Shown: piece by piece, positions 31,134-40,490 of the stretch
How positions within the stretch are numbered: the first letter of the stretch is position 1
Layout: each line of letters opens with the position of its first letter
Assembly: GCA_003281585.1 (NCBI GenBank)
Contig: QCBN01000005.1
Location: forward strand, 24,096-88,095
Length of the DNA stretch: 64,000 nucleotides
From: Prochlorococcus sp. AG-347-I15
GTDB lineage: Bacteria; Cyanobacteriota; Cyanobacteriia; PCC-6307; Cyanobiaceae
Direction of reading: 5' to 3'
Made by a program: the position numbers and the translations under genes
The notes under the pieces: model-generated
What the model was told of the DNA's origin: nothing
Databases searched by the model: none
The model's input: only the letters and a program-made list of their open reading frames with translations

Positions 31134-32378
31134 ATGAAATTCAAAAAGATATGTATCATTGGACTTGGATATATTGGACTTCCAACTGCAGTAGTCTTTG
31201 CTAAAAAAGGTATCGAAGTTATTGGAGTAGATGTTAATAAAAAAACAGTCGATGATCTTAATCAAGGCAAAATAAATATTAAAGAGCCTAAATTACCAGA
31301 GGAAGTTAAATATTTGGTCTCCAAGGGACTCTTAAAAGCACAATTAAAACCAACCCAAGCTAATGCCTTTTTAATTTGTGTTCCTACTCCAATAAATGAA
31401 AAAAATGAGGCAGATTTAAGTTATTTAAAAAAGGCTGCTCTATCAATATCAAAATATCTTAAAAAGGGCGATCTGGTGATAATTGAATCTACAATTCCAG
31501 TGAATACAACTATAGAAATTTCAAATTTATTGGCCAAGGAAAGGAAAGATTTACAATTCCCTAGTAGAAGAGATGATAATCCAGATATTTTTATAGCTCA
31601 TTGTCCAGAAAGAGTAATACCAGGAAGAATGTTAGATGAGATAATTGAACTAGATAGAATAATTGGAGGAATCTCAATTTTATGCTTACAGAAAGCGATT
31701 TCGTTATATGAAATATTCTCAAAAGGTACTCTTTTAAAAACAAATAGTAGTACTGCTGAACTTGCAAAGTTAACAGAAAATAGTTTTAGAGATGTCAACA
31801 TTGCCTTTGCTAATGAAATCTCAATGATATGTGATAAAAGTAATATAGACATAAATGAACTTATCAATTTATGTAATTTGCATCCCAGAGTTAATATTCT
31901 TGAACCAGGGTGTGGGGTTGGAGGACATTGTATTCCAGTAGATCCTTGGTTCATCGTTCAGTCATTCCCAGAAAATACCGATTTAATAAAATCTGCTCGT
32001 AAAGTTAATTTAGAAAAAAAACAATTTATAATAAATAAAATTATTTATGCATCCAATAAAAACAATATTAAGGAATTAATTATACTAGGAATAACTTTCA
32101 AGCCAGATGTTGATGATATAAGAGAATCTGCGGCACTTAAAATTGCCGAAAAATTAATTGAATACAATTACAAAATAAGCATTATTGAACCAAATTTAGA
32201 TTCTCTACCTAAAAATATTAATTCATGCGATTTAATAAATTTAAATGTGATTGAAGATAGAGATTTTCTAAAAAATAAATTAATAGTAGTCCTAGTTAAA
32301 CATAGCCAGTTCTACAAATACGCTAAAAAAATAGAAAAGCAGAAGTACGTAGATGGATGTCAATTAATTATAAAGTAA
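31134..32378 (+). CDS. wecC: UDP-N-acetyl-D-mannosamine dehydrogenase-like (nucleotide-sugar dehydrogenase)
   Basis: ICIIGLGYIGLPTAVVFAKKGIEVIGVD; AELAKLTENSFRDVNIAFANE; GVGGHCIPVDPWF. Confidence 0.92.
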   Translation: MKFKKICIIGLGYIGLPTAVVFAKKGIEVIGVDVNKKTVDDLNQGKINIKEPKLPEEVKYLVSKGLLKAQLKPTQANAFLICVPTPINEKNEADLSYLKKAALSISKYLKKGDLVIIESTIPVNTTIEISNLLAKERKDLQFPSRRDDNPDIFIAHCPERVIPGRMLDEIIELDRIIGGISILCLQKAISLYEIFSKGTLLKTNSSTAELAKLTENSFRDVNIAFANEISMICDKSNIDINELINLCNLHPRVNILEPGCGVGGHCIPVDPWFIVQSFPENTDLIKSARKVNLEKKQFIINKIIYASNKNNIKELIILGITFKPDVDDIRESAALKIAEKLIEYNYKISIIEPNLDSLPKNINSCDLINLNVIEDRDFLKNKLIVVLVKHSQFYKYAKKIEKQKYVDGCQLIIK

Positions 32379-32519
32379 CCTTAAATATAATTATCTTCGA
32401 AATTCCTAAATCAAATCTTTTGAAAAATAAAACTTATCTAAAGCCAAAAATTCTATAAATATTTGGATTAACTCATACGATTAAAATATTTAATTATTCG
32501 TTATTGATAAGCCTTAATT

Positions 32520-34841
32520 TCAAGAATTTTTAAGGTTATTTAATTTAAAATGCTTTTCCACAATCCCAGCTGTACGTGACCATGTTCTCTCTTTTTCTAT
32601 CCATAAGCGGCCTTGTTTACCCAATTTTTTTCGAAGTTCAAAGTTATGAATTAATCGAGAAAGCGCCTCGACTAAACTATCAATATTATCTTTTTCGAAA
32701 ATAAGACCTGTTATTCCATCATTAACTATATCTTTCAAGGCAGAAACTGAAGAAACTACTATAGCTTTTTCCATAGCAAGAGCTTCAAGTGGCTTCATTG
32801 GAGAAACTAACTCAGTAACCAACTGAGATTTCCTCGGAAATGGGGTAATATCAATTAATGAATAATATTCTTCCACTTCTTCATGTGATACTCGACCAGT
32901 CATTATCAGAAAATCATGAATATTATTATTTCTTGCAATTCTATTTATCTCTTCTGAAATAACAGGCGAGTTATTAGCCGATACTCTTTCATCTCCAACT
33001 AAAAGAAGACGAAATTCAAAACCTTTATTCTTTAATTTTACTGCAGCTTTAACTAACATTTCTAAACCCTCATATTGAACAAAGCTTCCTACATAGCCGA
33101 TAACAGGAATATTAGAAGGAATATTTAGTTTATTTGCCAATCTTTGATTAGGTTGCCTTGGGTAAAATCTAGATGGATCACAAGAATTAGGGAGAAGAGT
33201 TATTTTTTTTTCATGAACACCTCGGTTAATAAGTTCATTTTTCATTTGTTTAGTTAGGGTGAAAATATGATCAGCATTTTTTGCTACGTATGTTTCCATA
33301 TTCACCATTTGTTGATATCTATCGTTATATTTAAATTGTGGATCCTCAGAGACGCGATTGATCTCCCAAAATCCCCTGACTTCGTAAAAGAATGGTAACC
33401 CTAACCTTCTAGCTGCAATCAAGGCCGGAAAACTAGTATAGTAGTTTGATGCGGCCATAATAAATTGGGCACGCTCTTCAATAAATATCTCTGTTAATCT
33501 TAAAACCGAATCTATAAGATATCCATTATCCCTCTTATCTTTTTTTCCCCTAATTGGTGATTTAATTCTTCGATATTTAACACCATCTATAAACTCTTCA
33601 AGAAAAACTTCTTCAATTTCAGCAGACTTATTTTCAAATGGGAAGCCTGGTCTTGTAATTAGAACAGGATTAATTATCCCATTCTTGGTTAACCCATCAG
33701 CTAAACCTTTAGCTCGTGTTGCGTAACCACCAGATGAGTATGGCAAGCTATTATGAAGAATATAGCAAAGTCGATTAGGAGTAGATTCAATACTATTACA
33801 TTGTCCAAATAATTTATTAAAAATCCTACTGCCAGTATGGGAAGAACTTAGTACCATATTCATTATTGCTTCATACGTATTTGTTATATCCTCAGTTAAA
33901 TGATTCAATTTATATCTTGAAGCTTTAATTTCTTCTCTTTTAGATTTAATACTATTTCTTAAAGCGTTTATTTCTTTCTTCTTAGTTTTTAAATCTTCTA
34001 TTTCTTTTTGAGAAGTGATTGTTTCTTCTTTTTTAATATCAATCTCTATCTTTAAATTTCTTCTTTTGTTTTGCAGAGATCTTATTTCTTGTTTTTCAGA
34101 ATCTATCTCTTCTTTTAAAGAAATTATTATTCCTTTTTGCTTTTCTAATAATTGATGAAAACTCTTTTGATGAATAAACTTTGAATTTTTGGTAAGTTTG
34201 AATATTGATCTAATAATTAAAGGCTTAGATAATTCATTTTCTTTTTTTTCTGCAGATAAATAAATTAAACCATTCTCAATTTTTAAGTCGCTTACCAGGA
34301 AATTTGAAGGCAATAAATCAATAATATCTGAAATACTAAAAACTTTTTTGTGACCGTCATTTGGAAAAGAACTTAGAGGAGTTGTTACTACTATTTTTCC
34401 ATTTTCTTTTGTATGTTTAACTGCAAAACTTATAATTTTCTCAGGACTTTCTTGATGTTCTATAACTTCACTAATTATTACAGTATCAAATAATTTTATT
34501 TGTTTGTAATTTGCGAAATCAGCTAAAAAACCACTAAATCTTTTTTTAACTTTTATTGTCTCTTTTTTAAAAACATTTTTTGAGAACCCTAATGAAATTA
34601 GATTAATGTCTGCACCGATAACTTTAAAACCTTTTTTAGCTAAAAGAAGTGATACTATGCCCTGAGTAAAACCTATATCTAAAACTTTTGAACCTTTCGC
34701 CTGACTTACCATCCAATCTACTCTTAAACAAGTTTTAGATTCACTTAAATTACATTCTTTTTCTCCAGAATGAAGTTTATTTTTTTTTTTGAAGGAAGGG
34801 TTTTTCTTCATGTATATTTTTAGATTATTAACATTTTTCAT
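32520..34841 (-). CDS. Methyltransferase - coiled coil - GT4 glycosyltransferase fusion
   Basis: N-terminus VLDIGFTQGIVSLLLAKKGFKVIGADI; Lys/Glu-rich central coiled coil; C-terminus LHNSLPYSSGGYATRAKGLA, KPLEALAMEKAIVVSSV. Confidence 0.85.
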   Translation of the reverse strand: MKNVNNLKIYMKKNPSFKKKNKLHSGEKECNLSESKTCLRVDWMVSQAKGSKVLDIGFTQGIVSLLLAKKGFKVIGADINLISLGFSKNVFKKETIKVKKRFSGFLADFANYKQIKLFDTVIISEVIEHQESPEKIISFAVKHTKENGKIVVTTPLSSFPNDGHKKVFSISDIIDLLPSNFLVSDLKIENGLIYLSAEKKENELSKPLIIRSIFKLTKNSKFIHQKSFHQLLEKQKGIIISLKEEIDSEKQEIRSLQNKRRNLKIEIDIKKEETITSQKEIEDLKTKKKEINALRNSIKSKREEIKASRYKLNHLTEDITNTYEAIMNMVLSSSHTGSRIFNKLFGQCNSIESTPNRLCYILHNSLPYSSGGYATRAKGLADGLTKNGIINPVLITRPGFPFENKSAEIEEVFLEEFIDGVKYRRIKSPIRGKKDKRDNGYLIDSVLRLTEIFIEERAQFIMAASNYYTSFPALIAARRLGLPFFYEVRGFWEINRVSEDPQFKYNDRYQQMVNMETYVAKNADHIFTLTKQMKNELINRGVHEKKITLLPNSCDPSRFYPRQPNQRLANKLNIPSNIPVIGYVGSFVQYEGLEMLVKAAVKLKNKGFEFRLLLVGDERVSANNSPVISEEINRIARNNNIHDFLIMTGRVSHEEVEEYYSLIDITPFPRKSQLVTELVSPMKPLEALAMEKAIVVSSVSALKDIVNDGITGLIFEKDNIDSLVEALSRLIHNFELRKKLGKQGRLWIEKERTWSRTAGIVEKHFKLNNLKNS

Positions 34842-34996
34842 TGGGCTATTTTAAAAATTAGAGAAGCCTAATTTTTTAAAATAATTTGAAGATATTCTAA
34901 TTATATCATTATAAATTAATCATAATTTTAATAAGAAAAATGACTTCATGTAATATTTACTTGATTGAAAGTTAATTTATAATATTAGCCCATTTT

Positions 34997-35854
34997 TTGA
35001 GAATGCCTTTTCAAATGTTTGTTGATAAGAACGGAGTACCATATGGCGAATATGGAATTTATAAAGGTCTAAATATAGGAAGACAGACCAGCATCCTATC
35101 AGTAGCTGAAAGAGGTTTATATTATTGGAATAATTTCTTAAAAAAAGATTATGAAGACGATATCCTTCTAAGTTATGACTGGAATATGTGGCCTAAAAAT
35201 AAAAATTTTCAACCTTTAAATAAGTCACAAGCCGAGACATATTTTATTAATTGTATAAATTTCTTGATGACAAATGTTCAAAGTTTTGAAGTTTTTTCTG
35301 CATGGATTCACCCTTATCAATTCTCATTTAATACAAGTAAAAATTGGAAATCATCACATGCTCAAGCTGTTGGATTATCCCTTCTTGCAAGATCCATGAA
35401 AATGAATTTAGATAAATGCTCATTAAGTGATATTGAGATACTTTTAGAAGCATTTAAAATCCCAATTAATAGAGGTGGTTTATTAGATAGTACAAAAACA
35501 AATCAGATATGGTATTCAAAAATTGCATGCGCGAGTAGACCTTCACCTTATGTTCTTAATGGTTTTATGTTTACAATTATTAGTCTTTATGATGTTTACA
35601 ATCAACTAAATTGTAGAAAAGCATTAGAAATTGCCAATAACGCACTAACTACACTTACTAATAGTTTAGATTCTTTTGACTGCGATGGATGGTCTTATTA
35701 TTCTTTAGCGGATCGCAAACCTTGCACAATTCATTATCATGAAATTCATGTAAAGCAATTAAAAATTATCTATGATTTAACTAGATTAAAGGAATTAGTC
35801 TATTGGGAAGAAAGATGGCGCGAATCGTTAAATAAAAAAAAGAGTGTAAACTAG
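34997..35854 (+). CDS. D-glucuronyl C5-epimerase C-terminal-domain-like protein (start may be the ATG at 35003)
   Basis: SSHAQAVGLSLLARSMKM, PSPYVLNGFMFTIISLYDVYNQL, SFDCDGWSYYSLADRKPCTIHYHEIHVKQLKIIYDLT resemble Glce C-terminal motifs. Confidence 0.68.
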   Translation: MRMPFQMFVDKNGVPYGEYGIYKGLNIGRQTSILSVAERGLYYWNNFLKKDYEDDILLSYDWNMWPKNKNFQPLNKSQAETYFINCINFLMTNVQSFEVFSAWIHPYQFSFNTSKNWKSSHAQAVGLSLLARSMKMNLDKCSLSDIEILLEAFKIPINRGGLLDSTKTNQIWYSKIACASRPSPYVLNGFMFTIISLYDVYNQLNCRKALEIANNALTTLTNSLDSFDCDGWSYYSLADRKPCTIHYHEIHVKQLKIIYDLTRLKELVYWEERWRESLNKKKSVN

Positions 35855-35905
35855 GGCTGCGCTTTATTTAAAATTATAAATTTAGGTTTTTAAGAGTAGC
35901 AATAA

Positions 35906-36100
35906 TATCTGATTTACCATAATCAGCCTGATAAATTTGGAGTTAAATATATAAGAGATAAAGAAGATGGAGGTTTAATTATTGACGATGATTCCGGGCC
36001 AAGACACCCAAAAGAGAGACAAGAAATTAGAAAATATATTCGCAAAGATGATCTAGCCACTAATAAACAAGGTGGATTTATTCTAACTATTACGTCCTAG
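35906..36100 (+). pseudogene. 5'-truncated ORF relic
   Basis: 64 sense codons ending at TAG 36098 with no ATG/GTG/TTG start: ...DKFGVKYIRDKEDGGLIIDDDSGPRHPKERQEIRKYIRKDDLATNKQGGFILTITS*. Confidence 0.4.
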
Positions 36101-36247
36101 GATGTCCAACTAAGGTCGGATCCTGTCAAGCTAAATTTAATTACATATTCTAACTGCTTAAAGCTACTGCTACTAGGTGAGTTAATAGACTAAGACCTCT
36201 TTATTAAACTGTTATTATTGATATCAAATGCAATTGAATAACCTTCT

Positions 36248-36291
36248 GGGAAGGTGGTCGCGTGGTTTAAGGCTCTAGTCTTGAAAGCTAG
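36248..36291 (+). repeat. Truncated 5' copy of tRNA-Ser (D-arm and anticodon arm)
   Basis: ggtggtcgcgtggtttaaggctctagtcttgaaagctag nearly identical to ggtggtcgagtggtttaaggctctagtcttgaaaactag of the intact tRNA. Confidence 0.9.
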
Positions 36292-36413
36292 ATTTCGTTT
36301 TTGTTATACCAACGTTTTAGGAGATAACTTGACGTGCAGTTCCGGATCAGTTCCGAAAAATTTAACCATATTTTGATATAATAAAAAGGCTTAAAATTAA
36401 ATATTTTTTGCCT

Positions 36414-36500
36414 GGAGGGGTGGTCGAGTGGTTTAAGGCTCTAGTCTTGAAAACTAGCGTGTCTGCAAGGGCACCGTGGGTTCGAATCCCACCCCCTCCG
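36414..36500 (+). tRNA. tRNA-Ser (UGA anticodon)
   Basis: Acceptor ggagggg/cccctcc, anticodon loop cTTGAaa, long variable arm, gggttcgaatccc T arm. Confidence 0.96.
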
Positions 36501-36584
36501 TTCTAATAAAAAGCAACTGAAATTCAACCAAATAATATAAACGCCTTTTTGATACGTTCTTGTTAAGATGAAGTTTGTTTTATT

Positions 36585-36785
36585 ATGAGTAAAGGATTCG
36601 CCGCAGATTATTTAACATCCAAAAAATTGAAAAAAAAAGTTATTTCAAATGAACCTCAAGGAAGATTGATATCTTGGTCTCCTTGGCCACCAGCTAATTT
36701 TCAGACAAGATATCCAGCTTTCCCTTTTGTTCTTACAATTTTGATTATAGTTATCGGGCAGTGGTATCTATCTCTTCTAAGATAA
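36585..36785 (+). CDS. Small single-TM conserved protein
   Basis: 66 aa with C-terminal TM helix. Confidence 0.55.
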   Translation: MSKGFAADYLTSKKLKKKVISNEPQGRLISWSPWPPANFQTRYPAFPFVLTILIIVIGQWYLSLLR

Positions 36786-36839
36786 CTGAACATGGTTTTT
36801 GTATTTAAATTTCAGATAAACTGAATTTGAGAATTTATT

Positions 36840-37424
36840 TTGTTTTTTTCAATTTTATTATTAGCCCATCTTCAGGCCGCAATAATCCCAATATTATTAG
36901 GAATTAGATCTATCAAAAAATTCAAACACATTCGCAAAAGCGAATTAATACCTTTAGGTTTTATTTTTTTAGGATTGGCATCGATTTCTGAAATGATAGA
37001 TCATACCCAAACATCTTGGATTTATGTAGATCATTCCTCTCTTTTCAATTGGTTATTTTATTCTTTTCTATCTTTAGGTCTAACATGTTTATCAATATTA
37101 GTTATAAAAAGTAAATTTATTCAAAAAACTACTTTCTGCATTTCTTTATGTTCAATAATCACATATTTTTTATTTGATAAAACTATTGCTCTTCTTTTTC
37201 AAGTAATATTAAGTATCATCCTTATTATTAATTGGCAAAGAGTTTTTAAAGATTGGCTTTTTATCCTTTACCCAATATTTGGTATTTTTTTTACCACTTT
37301 TTTTGGGACAAGGCTCTCAATTAGTGGCGATCAATTTTGGCATGTTTTAATAGGCCCATCTGGAACAATTAGCGTTCTTACCTTTTATTTAGTGTTAAAG
37401 AGATCGGAAAAAAAATTTACTTAA
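36840..37424 (+). CDS. Multi-pass membrane protein of unknown function
   Basis: Strongly hydrophobic 194-codon ORF with about six TM segments. Confidence 0.6.
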   Translation: MFFSILLLAHLQAAIIPILLGIRSIKKFKHIRKSELIPLGFIFLGLASISEMIDHTQTSWIYVDHSSLFNWLFYSFLSLGLTCLSILVIKSKFIQKTTFCISLCSIITYFLFDKTIALLFQVILSIILIINWQRVFKDWLFILYPIFGIFFTTFFGTRLSISGDQFWHVLIGPSGTISVLTFYLVLKRSEKKFT

Positions 37425-37431
37425 TATTCTT

Positions 37432-37761
37432 ATGAAAATATTTGTATTTATAAGTTTTATAGTTTGCTTAATCACAATAATCTCTCCAGTTGAAATCTTT
37501 GCTGATACGGCACTTGATGTTTATATGAATGATTTTTATTCTAAATCGAATGAAGCTAGCCAGATCCTTAAAGAAATCGAAAATAGCCTAAAAGAGGGCT
37601 CAAGAAAAAAGGTATGCTCTAGGCAAAGAGAGGCAGCAAGATTAGGACTACTAGCTAATAAATCATTAATTAAAGCCTTTGAAATAGAGGGGGCTAATCC
37701 ACCAATGCAAGCAATACAAGCAAGTCAACAAAGATGGGAATCTATTCTGAATGAGTGCTGA
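37432..37761 (+). CDS. Secreted small helical protein of unknown function
   Basis: N-terminal signal-like helix, then soluble helical domain. Confidence 0.55.
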   Translation: MKIFVFISFIVCLITIISPVEIFADTALDVYMNDFYSKSNEASQILKEIENSLKEGSRKKVCSRQREAARLGLLANKSLIKAFEIEGANPPMQAIQASQQRWESILNEC

Positions 37762-37788
37762 ATAAAGTCAGTAAATTTATAAATCTTT

Positions 37789-38223
37789 TTAAATTTGCAT
37801 TCTTACAGATTTACTAATTAAGGGAATTTCAGGTTCAACCCCCTGAATACATTGAGAAATCGAATAAATAAAAATACATAGTGTAAATATAAAAATTATT
37901 GATCCTAATTCAACTATGGGAAATATTTTCAAGAGATATGAAATTATTATCAAAGCAATATCAATAAGTAATGCTTGGCATGCGTTATATCTAATGAAAT
38001 AGGGAACATTTGGATTTCTTACTAGTCCAGCGAACAAAATTATAAATAATAAAAAACTACCAAAAGGCAAAGATTTTTCAATTATTGTTATCGGGAAAAC
38101 TAGAAATAATAGTACTTTTAAAAATGAATATTTATAGAACAAATAATATCCAAAAGGTATTGATGCCTTTAATGGCAAAGTATACAAAAATACTGAGGAG
38201 AGTCTCTGTAATATTTGATTCAA
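37789..38223 (-). CDS. Tic20-like (ycf60) membrane protein
   Basis: VRNPNVPYFIRYNACQALLIDIALIIISYL typical of Tic20-like cyanobacterial proteins. Confidence 0.78.
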   Translation of the reverse strand: MNQILQRLSSVFLYTLPLKASIPFGYYLFYKYSFLKVLLFLVFPITIIEKSLPFGSFLLFIILFAGLVRNPNVPYFIRYNACQALLIDIALIIISYLLKIFPIVELGSIIFIFTLCIFIYSISQCIQGVEPEIPLISKSVRMQI

Positions 38224-38356
38224 TATATTATTAAAGTTTCGTATTCACATTTTAGCCTAATTTTTCTGAACTTAATAAATGACTTAGCCTCGAAAAAATC
38301 AACTTTGGCAGATGGTTATTCAATATTAGATAATTGATTAAGGTTTATAATTCAAA

Positions 38357-38746
38357 ATGCGTATCCTACATACAATGTTGAGGGTTGGAGATTTAGATAA
38401 ATCCATTGATTTCTACGTCAATAGATTAGGAATGAATTTATTAAGAAAAAAGGATTACCCTCATGGAAAATTCACTTTGGCATTTGTTGGTTATGGCTCA
38501 GAAAAAGAAAACACAGTAATTGAATTAACTTATAACTGGGACAAAAAGTCTGAAGACTATGAGCTTGGTGATAAATATGGTCATATAGCTATTGGAGTAA
38601 AAGATATTCATCTAATTTGCCAAGGATTAGAAAATAATGGTTGTAAAATAACAACCAAACCTAAAACAATGAAAAACAGTACTACTGTCTTGGCTTTTGT
38701 TGAGGATCCTGATGGTTATAAAATTGAACTTATTGAAAGAGATTAA
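38357..38746 (+). CDS. gloA: Lactoylglutathione lyase (glyoxalase I)
   Basis: [62 protein letters not shown]. Confidence 0.95.
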   Translation: MRILHTMLRVGDLDKSIDFYVNRLGMNLLRKKDYPHGKFTLAFVGYGSEKENTVIELTYNWDKKSEDYELGDKYGHIAIGVKDIHLICQGLENNGCKITTKPKTMKNSTTVLAFVEDPDGYKIELIERD

Positions 38747-38764
38747 AAGCTCAGAAGTCTCTAA

Positions 38765-38968
38765 TTAAATAAACAAATAACTAAAATTTTAAAAGAGATT
38801 GAATTATCTAATATATCGTTGTCAATTAACGATAAAACAACTCTAAAAACATATTGGATAAATTCTGCAGTTTCAATTTTTTTAAAAGATTATATCTAAG
38901 ATGAGGAATTATTAAAGATAAAACTGGACAATTATTTAATCTATATTAAATCTAATCAGAATACATAG
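38765..38968 (+). pseudogene. Possible ORF relic with an in-frame stop
   Basis: One frame reads LNKQITKILKEIELSNISLSINDKTTLKTYWINSAVSIFLKDYI*DEELLKIKLDNYLIYIKSNQNT* without a start codon. Confidence 0.3.
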
Positions 38969-39014
38969 ACAATCTATACAGATTTATATAATATAGAATT
39001 ATCGCATAAAGCTT

Positions 39015-39512
39015 ATGCCTAGTAATTGGTCAAAAATAAGAGATGAATGGCTTGATAGAACCGCTGTTGCGAAAGATGATGCTAAATGGGCATTAGAAGC
39101 TTTAATTAATTCTGAAGAAGAGTTATTTGAAATTGAGCAGAAAATAAAGAATAAAGAGGACGCTGTAAGCCAAGTAAAATTTTTGAAGAAAAAGGTTAAA
39201 GAAACTATTTCCTCTAAAGAGATTAGTCTCGATGATATTGCATTAAATACTTCAAATTCAAACAAAGTACAGATCTCAGTACCATCAAATCTTACTTATC
39301 TTTTGAAAGTTTGGGCCGCAGCAGAAGGAAGAGATCTATCAAGTGTTGCTTTTCAATGTTTAGAAACTGGTATTAGGGAAATGAAAAGCAAAGGTTCAAT
39401 ACCTTCAGTAGCGGTAAATAGATATGACTCGGCCTGTCAAAAGAGGATTGCACTAGCAGAAGTAAACAATCTATTGGAGAAATACGAATTAGCTCAGGAT
39501 GAAATCAAATAA
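39015..39512 (+). CDS. Conserved hypothetical, coiled coil plus possible ribbon-helix-helix segment
   Basis: VQISVPSNLTYLLKVWAAAEGRDLSSVAFQCLETGIREM resembles an RHH pattern. Confidence 0.55.
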   Translation: MPSNWSKIRDEWLDRTAVAKDDAKWALEALINSEEELFEIEQKIKNKEDAVSQVKFLKKKVKETISSKEISLDDIALNTSNSNKVQISVPSNLTYLLKVWAAAEGRDLSSVAFQCLETGIREMKSKGSIPSVAVNRYDSACQKRIALAEVNNLLEKYELAQDEIK

Positions 39513-39514
39513 TT

Positions 39515-39907
39515 ATGAATAACAGAAAAATCATTAAAAGATACAAAACATTAATATCATCAAGATTTAATGTAAATACTTCTGTAGATAAATTCAAAGA
39601 TGGAATAATTTATACTCTTTATTCTGATGAATTTAATTCACTTAAAGTTGGTTTTGCTGAAAATGATAAGGTTCTAGAAAAAAAATTATCAAGTGAAGCA
39701 TTGATATTATTAGATATGAAAAAAGGCAAGAAGAAAGATCTATTTTTATTAAAAACCACTCTAAAAGAACTTGGCATCAAATATTCAGACAATTTTTATT
39801 TCAAATACTCAAGATCTCTAATGAGACATTTATCTACTTTAGGTTGGCCTGTTGGAAGATCACTTTATAAACAAAGAAAGATTAAAAAAGAACTTGTATG
39901 TACATAA
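39515..39907 (+). CDS. Conserved hypothetical protein
   Basis: 130-codon ORF immediately downstream of the previous one. Confidence 0.55.
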   Translation: MNNRKIIKRYKTLISSRFNVNTSVDKFKDGIIYTLYSDEFNSLKVGFAENDKVLEKKLSSEALILLDMKKGKKKDLFLLKTTLKELGIKYSDNFYFKYSRSLMRHLSTLGWPVGRSLYKQRKIKKELVCT

Positions 39908-39915
39908 ATTTAAAT

Positions 39916-40398
39916 TTAATCGCACTCTAAAGTTTCTCTAGTTTCTCTATTTGTGATTGGATTAGTTCCAGTGGCACTTTCACAAAATTTCCTAATAATA
40001 TCTTTTGGCAAAAAAACATTTGTGAAGTCTGCGCCTTGTATTTTTACATTTTCAAACTGGGTACTATAAGCAAAAGAATCCTCCAAGTTAGTATTTGATA
40101 AATCTGTCCCATCTAAAACGGCTGAGTCTAAAGTTACTTCTCTTAAGTTGGAGTTACTTAAATTAGTATCTTTAAGTTTTGCTCCATAAAGAGTCGCATT
40201 TTGGAGCTCACAACCTGATAAATTTGCGTCTTGTAAATCAGTCAAATAGAAAGTTGCTCCTTTTAAATCAGATCCAGAAAAATCAACCCCAACCAAAGAT
40301 TGTTTACCATAATCCAACGCAGCTAAGGTTCTAGAAGGAAGGGTTAAAACAACTATTAAAAAAGTTAAAATTATAAATCTCATTTTTTTGAGTAGCAT
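39916..40398 (-). CDS. Secreted pentapeptide-repeat protein
   Basis: Signal peptide; repeats A(D/N)LxG, e.g. VDFSGSDLKGATFYLTDLQDANLSG. Confidence 0.85.
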   Translation of the reverse strand: MLLKKMRFIILTFLIVVLTLPSRTLAALDYGKQSLVGVDFSGSDLKGATFYLTDLQDANLSGCELQNATLYGAKLKDTNLSNSNLREVTLDSAVLDGTDLSNTNLEDSFAYSTQFENVKIQGADFTNVFLPKDIIRKFCESATGTNPITNRETRETLECD

Positions 40399-40490
40399 TT
40401 CAATAAATTCTAACTTCTTAAGCTGAAATCTAAAAATTAATTATTTACTGAATGCTATATTTATTGAAATAGCAAATCACAAACTAGGTT

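Noticed and set aside
36248-36291. Second functional tRNA-Ser gene
   Set aside because: Lacks the variable arm, T arm and 3' acceptor strand
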